A stretch of DNA of 64,000 nt, taken from Paraburkholderia sp. GTDB lineage: Bacteria > Pseudomonadota > Gammaproteobacteria > Burkholderiales > Burkholderiaceae. Numbering within the stretch: position 1 is the stretch's first letter; every line of letters begins with the position of its first letter. Shown here in pieces: positions 25,889 through 37,501 of the stretch. The notes beneath the pieces are model-generated. The model made no database searches. It had not been told where the DNA came from and was given only the letters and a program-made list of their open reading frames with translations. The stretch is from the NCBI GenBank assembly GCA_004322045.1, contig SCRN01000043.1, positions 62,001 through 126,000 on the forward strand, read 5' to 3'. A program made the position numbers and the translations under genes.

Positions 25889-26677
25889 ATGAGCGCGTTC
25901 ACCAACCCCCTGAAACAGCGTTTAAAAGAAGACGACGGCCAGCCGCTGTACGGGCTGTGGCTCTCGCTTGCCAGTGCGGATGCTGCCGAAGCGCTCGCCC
26001 ATGCCGGCTTCGATTGGCTCTGCATCGACATGGAGCATGCGCCGAACGATTCGGCTGATGTAACGGCGCAATTGCGGGCGATCGCCGCTGCGCATTTGCC
26101 CACGGAGCCGATCGTGCGCGTGCCCGCGAGCGAAGGTTGGCTCGTCAAGCGCGTGCTCGATGCGGGCGGGCGCACGCTGATGTTCCCGAACATCGAATCG
26201 GCGGAGCAAGCGGCGCATGCGGTGCGCCTGACGCGTTATCCGGATGCTGCCGCCCCTGACGGACTGCGCGGCGTCGCGGGCGTCGTGCGTGCCGCCGCGT
26301 TCGGTGCGCGCCGCGATTACGTTCAAAGCGCCAATACGCAGGTCGCCACGATCGTGCAAATCGAATCGGCGCGCGCGTTGGAACAGGTGGACGCCATCGC
26401 CGCGACGCCCGGCGTCGATTGCTTGTTCGTTGGCCCAGCCGATTTGGCGGCGAGCCTCGGTCATCTGGGCGACTCGAAGCATCCGCAAGTGCAGGCCGCG
26501 ATCGCGCGCATCGCCGAGGCCGCTGGCCGCGCCGGCATCCCGGCAGGCATTTTTGCGCTGGACGTCGCACTCGCGCGGCAGTACCGCGAAGCCGGCTTCC
26601 GTGTCATCGCGCTCGCCGCGGACATCATTTGGCTCGTCCGCGCGACGCGCTCGGCATTGCAGGAGGTGAGGTCGTGA
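25889..26677 (+). CDS. HpcH/HpaI-family aldolase
   Basis: 262 residues, starting MSAFTNPLKQRLKEDDGQPL. The family pattern of class II pyruvate aldolases is clear: FDWLCIDMEHAPND with metal/phosphate contacts, MFPNIESAEQA, and VDCLFVGPADLAASLGHLG. Members cleave 2-keto-3-deoxy acids (for example 2-keto-3-deoxyglucarate or 4-hydroxy-2-oxoheptanedioate) to pyruvate and an aldehyde. The substrate here is not evident because no pathway genes lie next to it. Its TGA overlaps the GTG of the Sel1 gene (GTGA). Confidence 0.88.
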   Translation: MSAFTNPLKQRLKEDDGQPLYGLWLSLASADAAEALAHAGFDWLCIDMEHAPNDSADVTAQLRAIAAAHLPTEPIVRVPASEGWLVKRVLDAGGRTLMFPNIESAEQAAHAVRLTRYPDAAAPDGLRGVAGVVRAAAFGARRDYVQSANTQVATIVQIESARALEQVDAIAATPGVDCLFVGPADLAASLGHLGDSKHPQVQAAIARIAEAAGRAGIPAGIFALDVALARQYREAGFRVIALAADIIWLVRATRSALQEVRS

Positions 26678-27411
26678 AACAACGAACGATCATGGCGCGC
26701 ACGCTGCCCTTGCTCGTATGCGGCGCGGCGGCTTGGGCCATCGCGTGCGGCGCAGCCGCGCAAAGTGCGGCGCAAGCGCCATCGCACCCGCCTGCAAACG
26801 GCGGCGCGCAAACGCAGACAGCCGTAGCAGACTACAACGCCGGCAACTTGCCGGCCGCGCTCGAAGAATTCCGCGCGGCGGCGGAGCGTGGCGACCGGCT
26901 GGCGCAATTCAACTACGCGATGATGCTGCTCAACGGCGAGGGCGTGGCGGCCAATGTCGAAGAGGGCCGCAAATGGCTGCGCAAGGCCGCCGACGCGAAC
27001 ATGTCGCATGCTCAGTACGTCTACGGACGGATGTACGACGACGGCGAGTTCGTCGCACGCGATCCGGCCGAAGCGCATCGATGGTTCTTGAAGGCGGCGC
27101 AGCAAGGCCACGTGCAAGCCGAGCTTGCTCTCGCCAATCAATTTCTCGATGGTCGCGGCACGCCCCGCAACAATGCGCGGGCGTTTTACTGGTATGAAAA
27201 GGCGGCGGAGGCTGGCGACATGACCGCCCAGTACGTGGCCGGTTCGTTCTACGAGCGCGGCGGCGACGGCGTCAAGCGCAACCTGAACGTGGCGCGGGCC
27301 TATTACGCGGCGGCCGCGGCTCAGGGCGATCCGGCTGCGAAGCTCAAGTTTCAGGAGCTGAGCCAGGAGCTCAGGGATCAGAACAAACAGCAGCCACGCG
27401 AAGTGAAGTGA
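26674..27411 (+). CDS. Sel1-repeat (TPR-like) protein, exported
   Basis: 245 residues from a GTG overlapping the aldolase stop. A signal peptide is likely (ARTLPLLVCGAAAWAIACGA, then AAAQSAAQ). After that come about four Sel1-like repeats: RAAAERGDRLAQFNYAMMLL, GRKWLRKAADANMSHAQYVY, AHRWFLKAAQQGHVQAELAL, FYWYEKAAEAGDMTAQYVAG and a partial fifth. Such proteins usually hold other proteins together in the periplasm; the partners are unknown. An ATG at 26692 is an alternative start and would also leave a signal peptide. Confidence 0.8.
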   Translation: MKQRTIMARTLPLLVCGAAAWAIACGAAAQSAAQAPSHPPANGGAQTQTAVADYNAGNLPAALEEFRAAAERGDRLAQFNYAMMLLNGEGVAANVEEGRKWLRKAADANMSHAQYVYGRMYDDGEFVARDPAEAHRWFLKAAQQGHVQAELALANQFLDGRGTPRNNARAFYWYEKAAEAGDMTAQYVAGSFYERGGDGVKRNLNVARAYYAAAAAQGDPAAKLKFQELSQELRDQNKQQPREVK

Positions 27412-27471
27412 AGCGAAGTGAAGTGAGGGCGCGTTCGCGAGCTTGCGATTAGCGCGCGCAGGCGCTCGGCC

Positions 27472-28620
27472 CTAGCTCTTCATCAAGCGCTTTTGCCGGC
27501 CGACGCTCATGATGAGGCCGACCGCGATGCCGAGCGTCGTCAGCGCCGTGCCGCCGTAGCTCATGAAGGGCAGCGGCACGCCGACGACGGGCAAGATCCC
27601 GCTCACCATGCCGACATTGACGAACGCGTAGGTGAAAAAGGCCATGGTGAGCGAGCCCGCGAGTAGCCGGCCGAATAGCGTCGCACCGTTGGCCGCGATA
27701 AACAGGCCGCGCGCGATCAAAGCCGCATACAGCGTAAGCAGCACGAGTTCGCCGACGAGCCCGAATTCTTCGGAGAACACCGCGAAGATGAAGTCGGTGT
27801 GCTTTTCGGGAATGAAATCGAGGTGCGCCTGCGTCCCCTTGAGCCAGCCCTTGCCGAGCGGGCCGCCCGAGCCGATCGCGATCACCGCTTGGATCGTATG
27901 AAAGCCCTTGCCGAGTGGGTCGGATGTCGGATCGAGCAGCGTGCAAATACGGTGCTTCTGGTAGTCATGCATCAGCGGCCACTGCACTTGCGGCTGGCAA
28001 ATCTTGTCTTGAAACGTCGCCACCGAGCCGATGCCGATGATGGCGGCGATCAGCACGGGCACGATCAGCTTGAATGAAAGCCCTGCGAAGTAAATGACGA
28101 ACAGGCCCGCTGCGAACACGAGCACGGCCGTGCCCAAATCGGGCTGCTTCGCGATGAGTCCCACCGGCACCAATAAGATCGCGAAGCCGACCACGAAGTC
28201 GTACCAACGAATCGAGCTTTCCCGGCGCTGGTAGTACCAGGCCAGCATGAGTGGCGTGGCAATCTTCAGAATTTCCGACGGCTGAATCACGACACCGACG
28301 TTGATCCAACGTTTCGCGCCTTTCTTCGTGACGCCGAACAAGGCGACGGCCACGAGCATCGCCACGCCGAACGTGTACAGGGGCACGGCGAAGCGCATCA
28401 GCGTGGTCGGCGGGACCGTGGCGAGCGCCCACATCAGCATGAATGTCAGCACGATGTTGCGCAGCTGGTCTTCGACCCGCCCGGGGACGTCGATGCTCGC
28501 GCTATAGAGCGTGACGATGCCGACGCACAGCAGCAGGAAAACCGTCAGTGCGAGCGGGCGATCGAACCCGATGAACATCTTCTTGAAGCGTTCGAGCCAG
28601 GCGCGCTTGTCGATGGGCAT
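27472..28620 (-). CDS. rodA: Rod shape-determining protein RodA (SEDS glycosyltransferase)
   Basis: 382 residues with about ten membrane helices. SEDS hallmarks include GAKRWINVGVVIQPSEILKI, AKQPDLGTAVLVFAAGLFVI and FIPEKHTDFIFAVFSEEFGL, ending with GGTALTTLGIAVGLIMSVGR. It polymerises lipid II for cell elongation together with PBP2. The gene is the last of the minus-strand mreBCD-mrdA-rodA operon, eleven bases after mrdA, with GGAGAAAGG before ATG 28620. Confidence 0.96.
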   Translation of the reverse strand: MPIDKRAWLERFKKMFIGFDRPLALTVFLLLCVGIVTLYSASIDVPGRVEDQLRNIVLTFMLMWALATVPPTTLMRFAVPLYTFGVAMLVAVALFGVTKKGAKRWINVGVVIQPSEILKIATPLMLAWYYQRRESSIRWYDFVVGFAILLVPVGLIAKQPDLGTAVLVFAAGLFVIYFAGLSFKLIVPVLIAAIIGIGSVATFQDKICQPQVQWPLMHDYQKHRICTLLDPTSDPLGKGFHTIQAVIAIGSGGPLGKGWLKGTQAHLDFIPEKHTDFIFAVFSEEFGLVGELVLLTLYAALIARGLFIAANGATLFGRLLAGSLTMAFFTYAFVNVGMVSGILPVVGVPLPFMSYGGTALTTLGIAVGLIMSVGRQKRLMKS

Positions 28621-28631
28621 GCCTTTCTCCG

Positions 28632-31058
28632 TTAATCGTTGGGGCCGGAGGAGTCGGGCGCAGCCGCGCTCGTCCCCGGCCGATGCTCGCGCGGCGCAGT
28701 GAGCGCGGCGCTCGCGGGTTCGTCGGGCGATGCGGGGCGCTTGTGCGGCGTGCCGGGCGCGGCGCCCGCCGACGCGGCCCGATGCAGCCGGCGAATCGCT
28801 TCGGCGGCCGAGGCGGGCGGCGCTGACGCCTTCGAACGAGAGGCTGCGGCGCCCGTCGCGGCGTCGCTGGCGCTTCGCGAGACGACAGCGCCGGCGCTTG
28901 CGGTCGAAACGCCTGAAACGCCTGAAGCGGCAAGCCCGGCCGCGGCGCGCTCGGCGGCAACGACATCGGAAGCGATCAACGGTGCGGAGGCATCGTGCGG
29001 CGCCGATGCCGGCAATGCGGGCGGCGGCAGCGGCTTGAATCCGGCGGCGATTTTGACGCTGGGCGTGGAACCGTCAGCGACATCCGATGCGCCGATGACC
29101 GGGCCGACGACGCCCTGCGTGCCCGAGGCGGCTGCCGCGACGGCGGCTTGCAGCACGCCGGGCTTGCCGCGTTGAAGCAGGTAGTAGTCGAGCACGCGGC
29201 GCACGATCGGGCCGGCCACGCTCGCCCCCCAGCCGCCGTTTTCGACGATCGTGGCGACGGCGATGACCGGATGATCCGCCGGCGCAAAGGCGATGAACAG
29301 CGAGTGGTCGCGCAGATGCTCGGCCAGCGCGCCGCCGTGATACTTTCCGCCTTGCAACGAAAAGACCTGCGCCGTGCCGGTCTTGCCCGCCACCGTATAG
29401 GGTGCGTTGCGAAACACCTCATAGGCGGTGCCGGACGGGTTGCTCGTCACGTTCACCATGCCGCGCTTGACGACGTCGATATCGGCTTGGCTCACAGCGA
29501 TACGGTCGCTTTCATGCGGCACCGTCAGCCGCATTTCGTGCGAGATCGGGTTCTCGATTTCTTTGACGAGATGGGGCCGCATGACGACGCCATCGTTGGC
29601 GAGCGTCGCCGTCGCGTGCGCAAGCTGCAGCATCGTGAACGAGTTGTACCCTTGGCCGATGCCCAGGCTGATCGTCTCGCCTTCGTACCAACGTTGCTGC
29701 TCGGGCTTGTGGTAGTTCTTCTTCTTCCATTCGGTCGAAGGCAGAATGCCGCGCGCCTCGCCCGCGATGTCGATGCCGGTGATCTGCCCGAAGCCCCACG
29801 GCTTCATGAAATTGGCGATCGCGTTGACGCCCAGATCGTGCGCGAGCATATAAAAGTAGGTGTCGTTCGACACCATGATCGCGCGGTTCATATCGATCCA
29901 CCCCTGGCCTTGCGGTACGTCGTTGCGGAACGTGTGTCCGCCGAACGTGTAAAAGCCCGGATCGTGGAAGCCCCACTCGGGTGTGCGCTTATGCAGCGTG
30001 AGCGCGGCGAGCGCCATGAAGGGCTTGTAGGTCGAGCCCGGCGGATAGGCGCTGTGCAATGGCCGGTTCAACAGCGGGTGGTCGGGCGAATTGTTCAGCT
30101 CGTCCCACGTCTGCTGATCGATGCCGTCGACGAACGCATTGGGGTCGAAGCTCGGCGCGGAAACGAAGGCGAGGACGTCGCCCGTCGCCGGTTCGATCGC
30201 CACCAGCGCGCCGCGGTGGCCCGCGAACGCCTGTTCCGCAACTTCCTGCACGCCGATATCGAGCGACAGCACGAGATTGTTGCCGGGCGTCGCCTGCGTG
30301 CGCGAGAGCGTGCGCACGGGCCGCCCGCCCGCCGTCACTTCGACTTCCTCGAACCCCGTTATCCCGTGAAGCTCGGCCTCGTAGCTTTGCTCGACGCCGA
30401 TCTTGCCGATGTAGTCGGTGCCCTTGTAGTTGTTCGCATCGAGACGCGGATCGTAATGGTCCGGGTCGCTGTCGTTCTGCTCGCTGGCCGCGTCGATCTT
30501 TTCCTGGTCGCGTTGCGAAATGCGCCCGATGTAGCCGATCACGTGCGCGGCCGTGGTGCCGAGCGGATATTGGCGAAACAGCCTCGCGCGCACATCCACG
30601 CCGGGAAAGCGGAAGCGCTGCGCCGTGAAGCGCGCGACTTCTTCGTCGGTCAAGCGCGTGCGGATCGGCAGGCTTTCGAAATTCTTCGAATCTTCGAGCA
30701 GCTTCTTGAAGCGGCGCCGATCACGCGCATCGATCGTGATGACGGTGGACAGCTTATCGATGACGTGATCGAGCGAATCATCGAGTTTGGACGGCGTGAT
30801 TTCGAGCGTATAGGCCGAATAATTGCGAGCGAGCACCACGCCGTTGCGATCGGTGATGATGCCGCGATTGGGCACGATCGGTGCGACTGAAATGCGGTTT
30901 TCGTCCGCTTGCAGCGAATACTTACTGTAGTGCCATACCTGCAGGAACAGAAAGCGCAGCACGAGCAGCCCAAAGCAGACGAGCACGAACAGCCCCGCCG
31001 CCGCCACGCGGAAACGGAACCTCATGAGCTGCTGCTGGGTGTTTTTGAATTCGGTCAT
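28632..31058 (-). CDS. mrdA: Penicillin-binding protein 2
   Basis: 808 residues from ATG 31058 (MTEFKNTQQQLMRFRF). One N-terminal membrane helix is followed by the PBP dimerisation domain and the transpeptidase domain: active-site serine in YPPGSTYKPFMALAAL, SND in AIMVSNDTYFYMLAHDL, and KTG in TVAGKTGTAQVFSL. E. coli PBP2 has 633 residues. Here about 190 extra residues follow VLDYYLLQRGKPG, rich in Ala, Ser, Pro and apparently disordered. It cross-links peptidoglycan during elongation as the partner of RodA. Confidence 0.95.
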   Translation of the reverse strand: MTEFKNTQQQLMRFRFRVAAAGLFVLVCFGLLVLRFLFLQVWHYSKYSLQADENRISVAPIVPNRGIITDRNGVVLARNYSAYTLEITPSKLDDSLDHVIDKLSTVITIDARDRRRFKKLLEDSKNFESLPIRTRLTDEEVARFTAQRFRFPGVDVRARLFRQYPLGTTAAHVIGYIGRISQRDQEKIDAASEQNDSDPDHYDPRLDANNYKGTDYIGKIGVEQSYEAELHGITGFEEVEVTAGGRPVRTLSRTQATPGNNLVLSLDIGVQEVAEQAFAGHRGALVAIEPATGDVLAFVSAPSFDPNAFVDGIDQQTWDELNNSPDHPLLNRPLHSAYPPGSTYKPFMALAALTLHKRTPEWGFHDPGFYTFGGHTFRNDVPQGQGWIDMNRAIMVSNDTYFYMLAHDLGVNAIANFMKPWGFGQITGIDIAGEARGILPSTEWKKKNYHKPEQQRWYEGETISLGIGQGYNSFTMLQLAHATATLANDGVVMRPHLVKEIENPISHEMRLTVPHESDRIAVSQADIDVVKRGMVNVTSNPSGTAYEVFRNAPYTVAGKTGTAQVFSLQGGKYHGGALAEHLRDHSLFIAFAPADHPVIAVATIVENGGWGASVAGPIVRRVLDYYLLQRGKPGVLQAAVAAAASGTQGVVGPVIGASDVADGSTPSVKIAAGFKPLPPPALPASAPHDASAPLIASDVVAAERAAAGLAASGVSGVSTASAGAVVSRSASDAATGAAASRSKASAPPASAAEAIRRLHRAASAGAAPGTPHKRPASPDEPASAALTAPREHRPGTSAAAPDSSGPND

Positions 31059-31077
31059 GCGTCGGCGGACGGCCCGC

Positions 31078-31590
31078 TCAGATGGGCCGCGTGTCGTCCG
31101 GATCGGCCGGGCGACGCTGCGGCATGAGAAGCAGCGAGCAGGCGAGCGGCCACAGCGCGGCTTCGACGAAGCCATGCACGAGTTGGCCCCAACCTGGGAA
31201 CGGCGCCCCCGTCAGCAAGCGCGTGACGAACGGCACGAGTTGCGCGACGACGAGCAGCGGCGCGACCGCGAAAACTTGCAGGCCGCGCGGCATCCATAGA
31301 ACGCGCCGATGAATGGTGATGGCGCCGTACGAAAGCAGCGTGTAGGCGAGCGCGTGCTCGCCGAGCAGGCTCGCATCGTGGACGTCCATCAGCAACCCGA
31401 GGAAGAATGCGATGCCCATTCCCACTTTGCGCGGCTGATGTACGTTCCAAAACAGCAGCACGAGTGCGACGAAATCGGGAATGCCGATCAATCGGCCCCA
31501 CGGCATCAGGTTCAGCAGGAACGCCGCTGCGAGGCTAAATGCGATGAAGTACGGATTCACCGGCAGCAAGATGTACTGCGGACGATTCAT
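31078..31590 (-). CDS. mreD: Rod shape-determining protein MreD
   Basis: 170 residues with five or six membrane helices and MreD features: PYFIAFSLAAAFLLNLMPWG, FFLGLLMDVHDASLLGEHAL and IHRRVLWMPRGLQVF. It belongs to the elongasome membrane complex with MreC and RodA/PBP2. Its ATG overlaps the mreC stop by four bases (ATGA), and mrdA starts 19 bases after its stop. Confidence 0.94.
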   Translation of the reverse strand: MNRPQYILLPVNPYFIAFSLAAAFLLNLMPWGRLIGIPDFVALVLLFWNVHQPRKVGMGIAFFLGLLMDVHDASLLGEHALAYTLLSYGAITIHRRVLWMPRGLQVFAVAPLLVVAQLVPFVTRLLTGAPFPGWGQLVHGFVEAALWPLACSLLLMPQRRPADPDDTRPI

Positions 31591-32576
31591 CGCGCGGCTC
31601 CCGATGCAGCATGCGCAGCCGGCGCGGCGGGGATTTTCGTGTCGGCCGCCGGCTTCTCGGCTGACTTCTCGGCCGCCTTCCCACCCTTCTTGCCCTTGGC
31701 GTCTTTCGGTGGCGCCGCCGGTTCCTCGGGGCGGGGCGGCGCGTCGTCGCGATAGTGCAGCACGAGCACGTCGCGCGCACCGCGCACAGCGGCCACCGGG
31801 GTGCAGACGACGCGTGCGAACGCCGTGTCGGCTTGCTTATCGACGCGTACGACCTTGGCGACGGGCAACCCCTGCGGATAGACGCCGTCGAGGCCGCTCG
31901 TCACGAGTTCGTCGCCGGCGACGACATCGGCGCTGATCGGCACGAAATGCAGTTCGAGCGTGTCGCCGGCGGGCGTGCCGTAGACGATGCTGCGCAATCC
32001 CGTGCGCACGACTTCAACCGGCACGGCCTCGTCCTTGTCCGTCAGCAGCGTGACTTCGGATTGCATCGGGAACACGCGCGTGACCTGCCCGATCATGCCG
32101 TCCTCGCTCACCACAGGCGAGCCGTTTTGCACGCCTTGCTGCGAACCGCGACCAATCACGACTTTCTGCGTGAAGGGATCGCGCATGCCGTACTGCACTT
32201 CGGCGGGAATGGACTGCGTGGAAGCGTTGCGCGACAGATCGAGCAGCGCGCGCAGGTGCGCGTTCTCGGCGCTTAGCGTAGCGACTTGGTTCGCCTTCAG
32301 CGAGAGTTCGAGGTTCTTGGCGGCGAGGGTTCGATTCTCGCCGCGCAACGTGTTGTTCGTGACCGCGAACTGCGCGGCGCCAAGCGCAAGATCGCGCGGC
32401 AGCAGCGCCGCGCGCTGCAACGGATAGAGCCCCGCGTCGAGCACGGCGCGCACGACTTCGAGCGTCTTGAAGCGCGCGTCGGAGACGAGCAGCACCAGTG
32501 CGAGAACGACAAAGAAGATGAGCCGCGCAAGCGCGGACGGGCCTTGCTTAAACAGAGGCGGCGGACTGTATTCCAT
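31587..32576 (-). CDS. mreC: Rod shape-determining protein MreC
   Basis: 329 residues. One N-terminal membrane helix (LARLIFFVVLALVLLVSDA), a coiled coil around residues 75-115 (LAAKNLELSLKANQVATLSA), then the two beta-barrels typical of MreC (GRGSQQGVQNGSPVVSEDG, GDELVTSGLDGVYPQGLPVA). A C-terminal tail of about 48 residues rich in Lys, Ala and Pro is extra to the family core. MreC is the periplasmic scaffold that activates PBP2. Confidence 0.95.
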   Translation of the reverse strand: MEYSPPPLFKQGPSALARLIFFVVLALVLLVSDARFKTLEVVRAVLDAGLYPLQRAALLPRDLALGAAQFAVTNNTLRGENRTLAAKNLELSLKANQVATLSAENAHLRALLDLSRNASTQSIPAEVQYGMRDPFTQKVVIGRGSQQGVQNGSPVVSEDGMIGQVTRVFPMQSEVTLLTDKDEAVPVEVVRTGLRSIVYGTPAGDTLELHFVPISADVVAGDELVTSGLDGVYPQGLPVAKVVRVDKQADTAFARVVCTPVAAVRGARDVLVLHYRDDAPPRPEEPAAPPKDAKGKKGGKAAEKSAEKPAADTKIPAAPAAHAASGAAR

Positions 32577-32675
32577 GGTCGACGCCGAGAGCGTGAACGT
32601 TTGCGGGTATCGGCAAGGTGCGCACCGGCGCTCGATCGGGGGCGAACGAGCGCGGCGCCGCTTTCACGTGCAACG

Positions 32676-34097
<1,422 letters not shown>

Positions 34098-34397
34098 ATG
34101 GCTTTGACCCTGACCGATGTGACACGCATCGCCCACCTCGCGCGGCTCGAATTGGCCGATGCCGACCGCGAGCACACGCTTGCTCAGCTCAACGAGTTTT
34201 TCGGACTCGTCGAACAGATGCAGGCCGTCGATACCGCCGGCATCGCGCCGCTCGCACACCCGATCGAACAGATCGAGGACGTCGCGTTGCGGCTGCGCGA
34301 AGACGCCGTGACGGAAACCGTCGAGCGCGAAGCCAACCAACGCTGCGCGCCCGCCACGCAAGACGGGCTGTATCTGGTCCCCAAGGTGATCGAGTGA
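34098..34397 (+). CDS. gatC: Asp-tRNA(Asn)/Glu-tRNA(Gln) amidotransferase subunit C
   Basis: 99 residues from ATG 34098 ([20 protein letters not shown]), with GGTGAG upstream. The conserved middle is [20 protein letters not shown] and the end [14 protein letters not shown]. GatC stabilises GatA and helps the complex with GatB. A GTG nine bases upstream is an alternative start. It is the first gene of gatCAB. Confidence 0.95.
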   Translation: MALTLTDVTRIAHLARLELADADREHTLAQLNEFFGLVEQMQAVDTAGIAPLAHPIEQIEDVALRLREDAVTETVEREANQRCAPATQDGLYLVPKVIE

Positions 34398-34436
34398 CCG
34401 TCTTTGGCCGCATGACTTACGGAAAAAGTTGACGAC

Positions 34437-35939
34437 ATGTACGAGAAAAGTTTGAGCGAGCTCGCGAGTGCGCTCGGCGGCAAAGCGATTTCGGCCGTCG
34501 AACTCGCGCAGTTGTATTTGAAGCGGATCGAAGCGGCGCGCGATCTGAACGCGTTCATCGAAGTCGAGCCCGAGCGAACGCTCGAACAGGCGCGCGCCGC
34601 CGACGCGCGGCTCGCGCGCGGCGAGGGCGGGCCGCTCACGGGCGTGCCCGTCGCCCACAAGGACGTCTTCGTGACGCGCGGCTGGCATTCGACGGCGGGC
34701 TCTAAAATGCTCGCGAACTACGAAAGCCCGTTCGACGCGACCGTCGTCGAGCGGTTGGCTCGCGCCGGGATGGTCACGCTCGGCAAGACCAACATGGACG
34801 AGTTCGCGATGGGCTCGTCCAATGAGAACTCGGCGTTCGGCGCCGTGCGCAACCCGTGGGACGCGCAAGCGGTGCCGGGCGGCTCCTCGGGCGGCTCGGC
34901 GGCTGCCGTGGCGGCGCGCCTCGCGCCTGCCGCGACGGCGACCGATACGGGCGGCTCGATTCGCCAGCCCGCATCGTTCTCGGGCGTGACGGGCATCAAA
35001 CCCACCTATGGGCGCGTGTCGCGTTACGGAATGATCGCGTTTGCGTCTTCGCTCGATCAGGGCGGGCCGATGGCGGCGAGTGCAGCCGATTGCGCGCTCT
35101 TGCTCAATGCGATGGCCGGCTTCGACGAGCGCGATTCGACGAGCTTGCAGCGCGCCGACGAAGACTACACGCGTTACTTGGGACAACCGCTTGCGGCCGA
35201 CGCACCGGCCGGCAAACCGCTGTCGGGCTTGCGCATCGGCCTGCCCGCCGAGTATTTCGGCGAGGGGCTGAGCGAAGACGTGCGCGGGGCCGTCGATGCG
35301 GCGCTCAAAGAGTACGAGGCGCTCGGCGCGACCCTCGTGCCCGTCTCGCTGCCGAAGACGGAGCTCTCGATTCCCGTCTACTACGTGATTGCGCCGGCCG
35401 AGGCGTCGTCGAATCTGTCGCGCTTCGACGGGGTGCGCTACGGCCATCGCGCGAGCGAGTACCGCGATCTGCTCGACATGTACAAGAAATCGCGGGCGCA
35501 AGGGTTCGGCCCCGAGGTCAAGCGCCGCATCCTCGTCGGCACCTATGTGCTCTCGCACGGCTATTACGACGCCTACTATCTGCAGGCGCAGAAGATCCGC
35601 CGCATCATCGCGCAGGACTTTCAGGAAGCCTTCAAAGCTTGCGATTTCATCATGGGTCCGGTTGCGCCTTCGGTCGCATGGGACATCGGCGCCAAGGGCG
35701 ATGATCCGGTCCAGATGTACCTGGCCGATATCTACACGCTGTCGGTGAGTTTGGCGGGTTTGCCCGGCATGAGCGTGCCGTGCGGTTTCGGCGCCGGCGC
35801 CAATGCGAAGCGTCCGGTCGGCCTGCAGATCATCGGCAACTATTTCAACGAAGCGCGCATGCTGCAAGTCGCCGATGCGTTCCAGCGCGTGACGCACTGG
35901 CATCGCCAAACGCCGCAAGCGGCTGCTCGGGGGGCATGA
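34437..35939 (+). CDS. gatA: Amidotransferase subunit A
   Basis: 500 residues of the amidase-signature family. The catalytic Lys is in [15 protein letters not shown], the cis-Ser in [15 protein letters not shown] and the nucleophile region in [15 protein letters not shown]. It releases ammonia from glutamine for the transamidation of Asp-tRNA(Asn) and Glu-tRNA(Gln). Its stop overlaps the gatB start (ATGA at 35936). Confidence 0.97.
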   Translation: MYEKSLSELASALGGKAISAVELAQLYLKRIEAARDLNAFIEVEPERTLEQARAADARLARGEGGPLTGVPVAHKDVFVTRGWHSTAGSKMLANYESPFDATVVERLARAGMVTLGKTNMDEFAMGSSNENSAFGAVRNPWDAQAVPGGSSGGSAAAVAARLAPAATATDTGGSIRQPASFSGVTGIKPTYGRVSRYGMIAFASSLDQGGPMAASAADCALLLNAMAGFDERDSTSLQRADEDYTRYLGQPLAADAPAGKPLSGLRIGLPAEYFGEGLSEDVRGAVDAALKEYEALGATLVPVSLPKTELSIPVYYVIAPAEASSNLSRFDGVRYGHRASEYRDLLDMYKKSRAQGFGPEVKRRILVGTYVLSHGYYDAYYLQAQKIRRIIAQDFQEAFKACDFIMGPVAPSVAWDIGAKGDDPVQMYLADIYTLSVSLAGLPGMSVPCGFGAGANAKRPVGLQIIGNYFNEARMLQVADAFQRVTHWHRQTPQAAARGA

Positions 35940-37411
35940 ACATGGAATGGGAAGTCGTCATCGGACTCGAGACGCACGCGCAGCTGTCCACCGTTTCCAA
36001 AATTTTCTCGGGCGCGTCGACGCGCTTCGGCGCGCAGCCCAACACCCAGGCTTGCCCGGTCGACCTGGCATTGCCGGGGGTCCTGCCCGTGATGAACCGG
36101 GGCGCCGTCGAGCGCGCGATTCGTTTCGGGCTCGCTATCGGCGCGACCGTCGCACCGCGCAGCATCTTCGCTCGCAAGAATTACTTCTATCCCGATCTGC
36201 CCAAGGGCTACCAGATCAGCCAGTACGAGATCCCCGTCGTGCAAGGCGGCACGATCACGATCGCCGTTCCGGCCAACGACAAAGCCGGCACGGCGGCGTA
36301 CGAGAAAACGATCCAGTTGACGCGTGCGCATCTCGAAGAGGATGCCGGCAAGTCGCTGCACGAAGATTTCGCCGGCATGACCGGCATCGATCTGAACCGC
36401 GCGGGCACGCCGCTGCTCGAAATCGTCACCGAGCCCGACATGCGCAGCGCCGCCGAAGCCGTGGCCTATGCGAAGTCGCTGCACGCCCTCGTGGTATGGC
36501 TCGGCATCTGCGATGGCAACATGCAGGAAGGCTCGTTTCGCTGCGATGCGAACGTCTCCGTGCGCCCGGTCGGGCAAAAGGAATTCGGCACGCGCGCCGA
36601 GATCAAGAACTTGAACTCGTTTCGTTTTCTCGAGGAGGCGATCCACTATGAAGTGCGCCGCCAAATCGAGCTGATCAAGGACGGCGGCACGGTCGTGCAG
36701 GAGACGCGCCTGTACGACCCCGATCGCCGCGAGACGCGTTCGATGCGCAGCAAGGAAGATGCGCACGACTACCGCTACTTCCCCGATCCCGATCTGATGC
36801 CGCTCGTTATCGACGCGGCTTGGATCGAGCGCGTGAAGGCTCAGATGCCGGAATTGCCGGCGTCGATGCAGCAGCGCTTCGTCGAGCAATATGGCCTGAC
36901 GGCTTACGACTCCACGGTGCTGACGTCGAGCAAGGCCATGGCCGGCTACTTCGAAGCGGTGGTGGCGAAGACGGGCCCGGCGCAGGCGAAAGCCGCCGCC
37001 AACTGGCTGATGGGCGAAGTCTCGTCGCAACTGAATCGCGATGGTCTCGACATGGATGCGTGCCCCGTTTCGGCCGCCCAACTCGCGCTCGTTTTGCAGC
37101 GCATCGCCGACGGTACGATCTCGAACAAGATCGCCAAGGAGATCTTCCTCGCGATCTGGGACGAGAAAGCAACCGACGAAAACGCGGCCGACCGCATCAT
37201 CGATGCGAAGGGCTTGAAGCAGATTTCCGATACCGGCGCGCTGGAAGCGATCATCGACGAAGTGTTGGCGGCGAACCAAAAATCGGTCGAGGAATTCCGC
37301 GCCGGCAAGGAAAAGGCCTTCAATGCGTTGATCGGTCAAGCGATGAAAGCGACCAAGGGCAAAGCGAATCCTCAGCAGGTCAACGAGTTGCTCAAGAAGA
37401 AGCTTTCTTGA
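35936..37411 (+). CDS. gatB: Amidotransferase subunit B
   Basis: 491 residues. The amino end [40 protein letters not shown] and [20 protein letters not shown] are GatB hallmarks. The C-terminal tRNA-binding YqeY-like domain ends [17 protein letters not shown]. It activates the tRNA-bound acid with ATP and passes it to ammonia from GatA. The start may instead be the second ATG, two codons later. A strong hairpin follows the stop. Confidence 0.97.
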   Translation: MNMEWEVVIGLETHAQLSTVSKIFSGASTRFGAQPNTQACPVDLALPGVLPVMNRGAVERAIRFGLAIGATVAPRSIFARKNYFYPDLPKGYQISQYEIPVVQGGTITIAVPANDKAGTAAYEKTIQLTRAHLEEDAGKSLHEDFAGMTGIDLNRAGTPLLEIVTEPDMRSAAEAVAYAKSLHALVVWLGICDGNMQEGSFRCDANVSVRPVGQKEFGTRAEIKNLNSFRFLEEAIHYEVRRQIELIKDGGTVVQETRLYDPDRRETRSMRSKEDAHDYRYFPDPDLMPLVIDAAWIERVKAQMPELPASMQQRFVEQYGLTAYDSTVLTSSKAMAGYFEAVVAKTGPAQAKAAANWLMGEVSSQLNRDGLDMDACPVSAAQLALVLQRIADGTISNKIAKEIFLAIWDEKATDENAADRIIDAKGLKQISDTGALEAIIDEVLAANQKSVEEFRAGKEKAFNALIGQAMKATKGKANPQQVNELLKKKLS

Positions 37412-37422
37412 CGATCGCGGCG

Positions 37423-37459
37423 GGCATGCGGCGCGGGCGGCTGGGCGCGCCCGCATGCC
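37423..37459. repeat. Strong hairpin after gatB
   Basis: GGCATGCGGCGCG (37423-37435) pairs with CGCGCCCGCATGCC (37446-37459) with a single bulged base. No T-run follows, so it is not a classic terminator. It may be a processing or REP-like element between gatB and the PPK2 gene. Confidence 0.55.
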
Positions 37460-37501
37460 GGCCGCGTGGAAAGAAAGCCTAACGAAGAGGCACGAAACGA
37501 T

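Noticed and set aside
31309-31755. A 148-codon plus-strand frame over mreC/mreD
   Set aside because: It is antisense to two conserved operon genes with an exact four-base coupling, and has no domain of its own.
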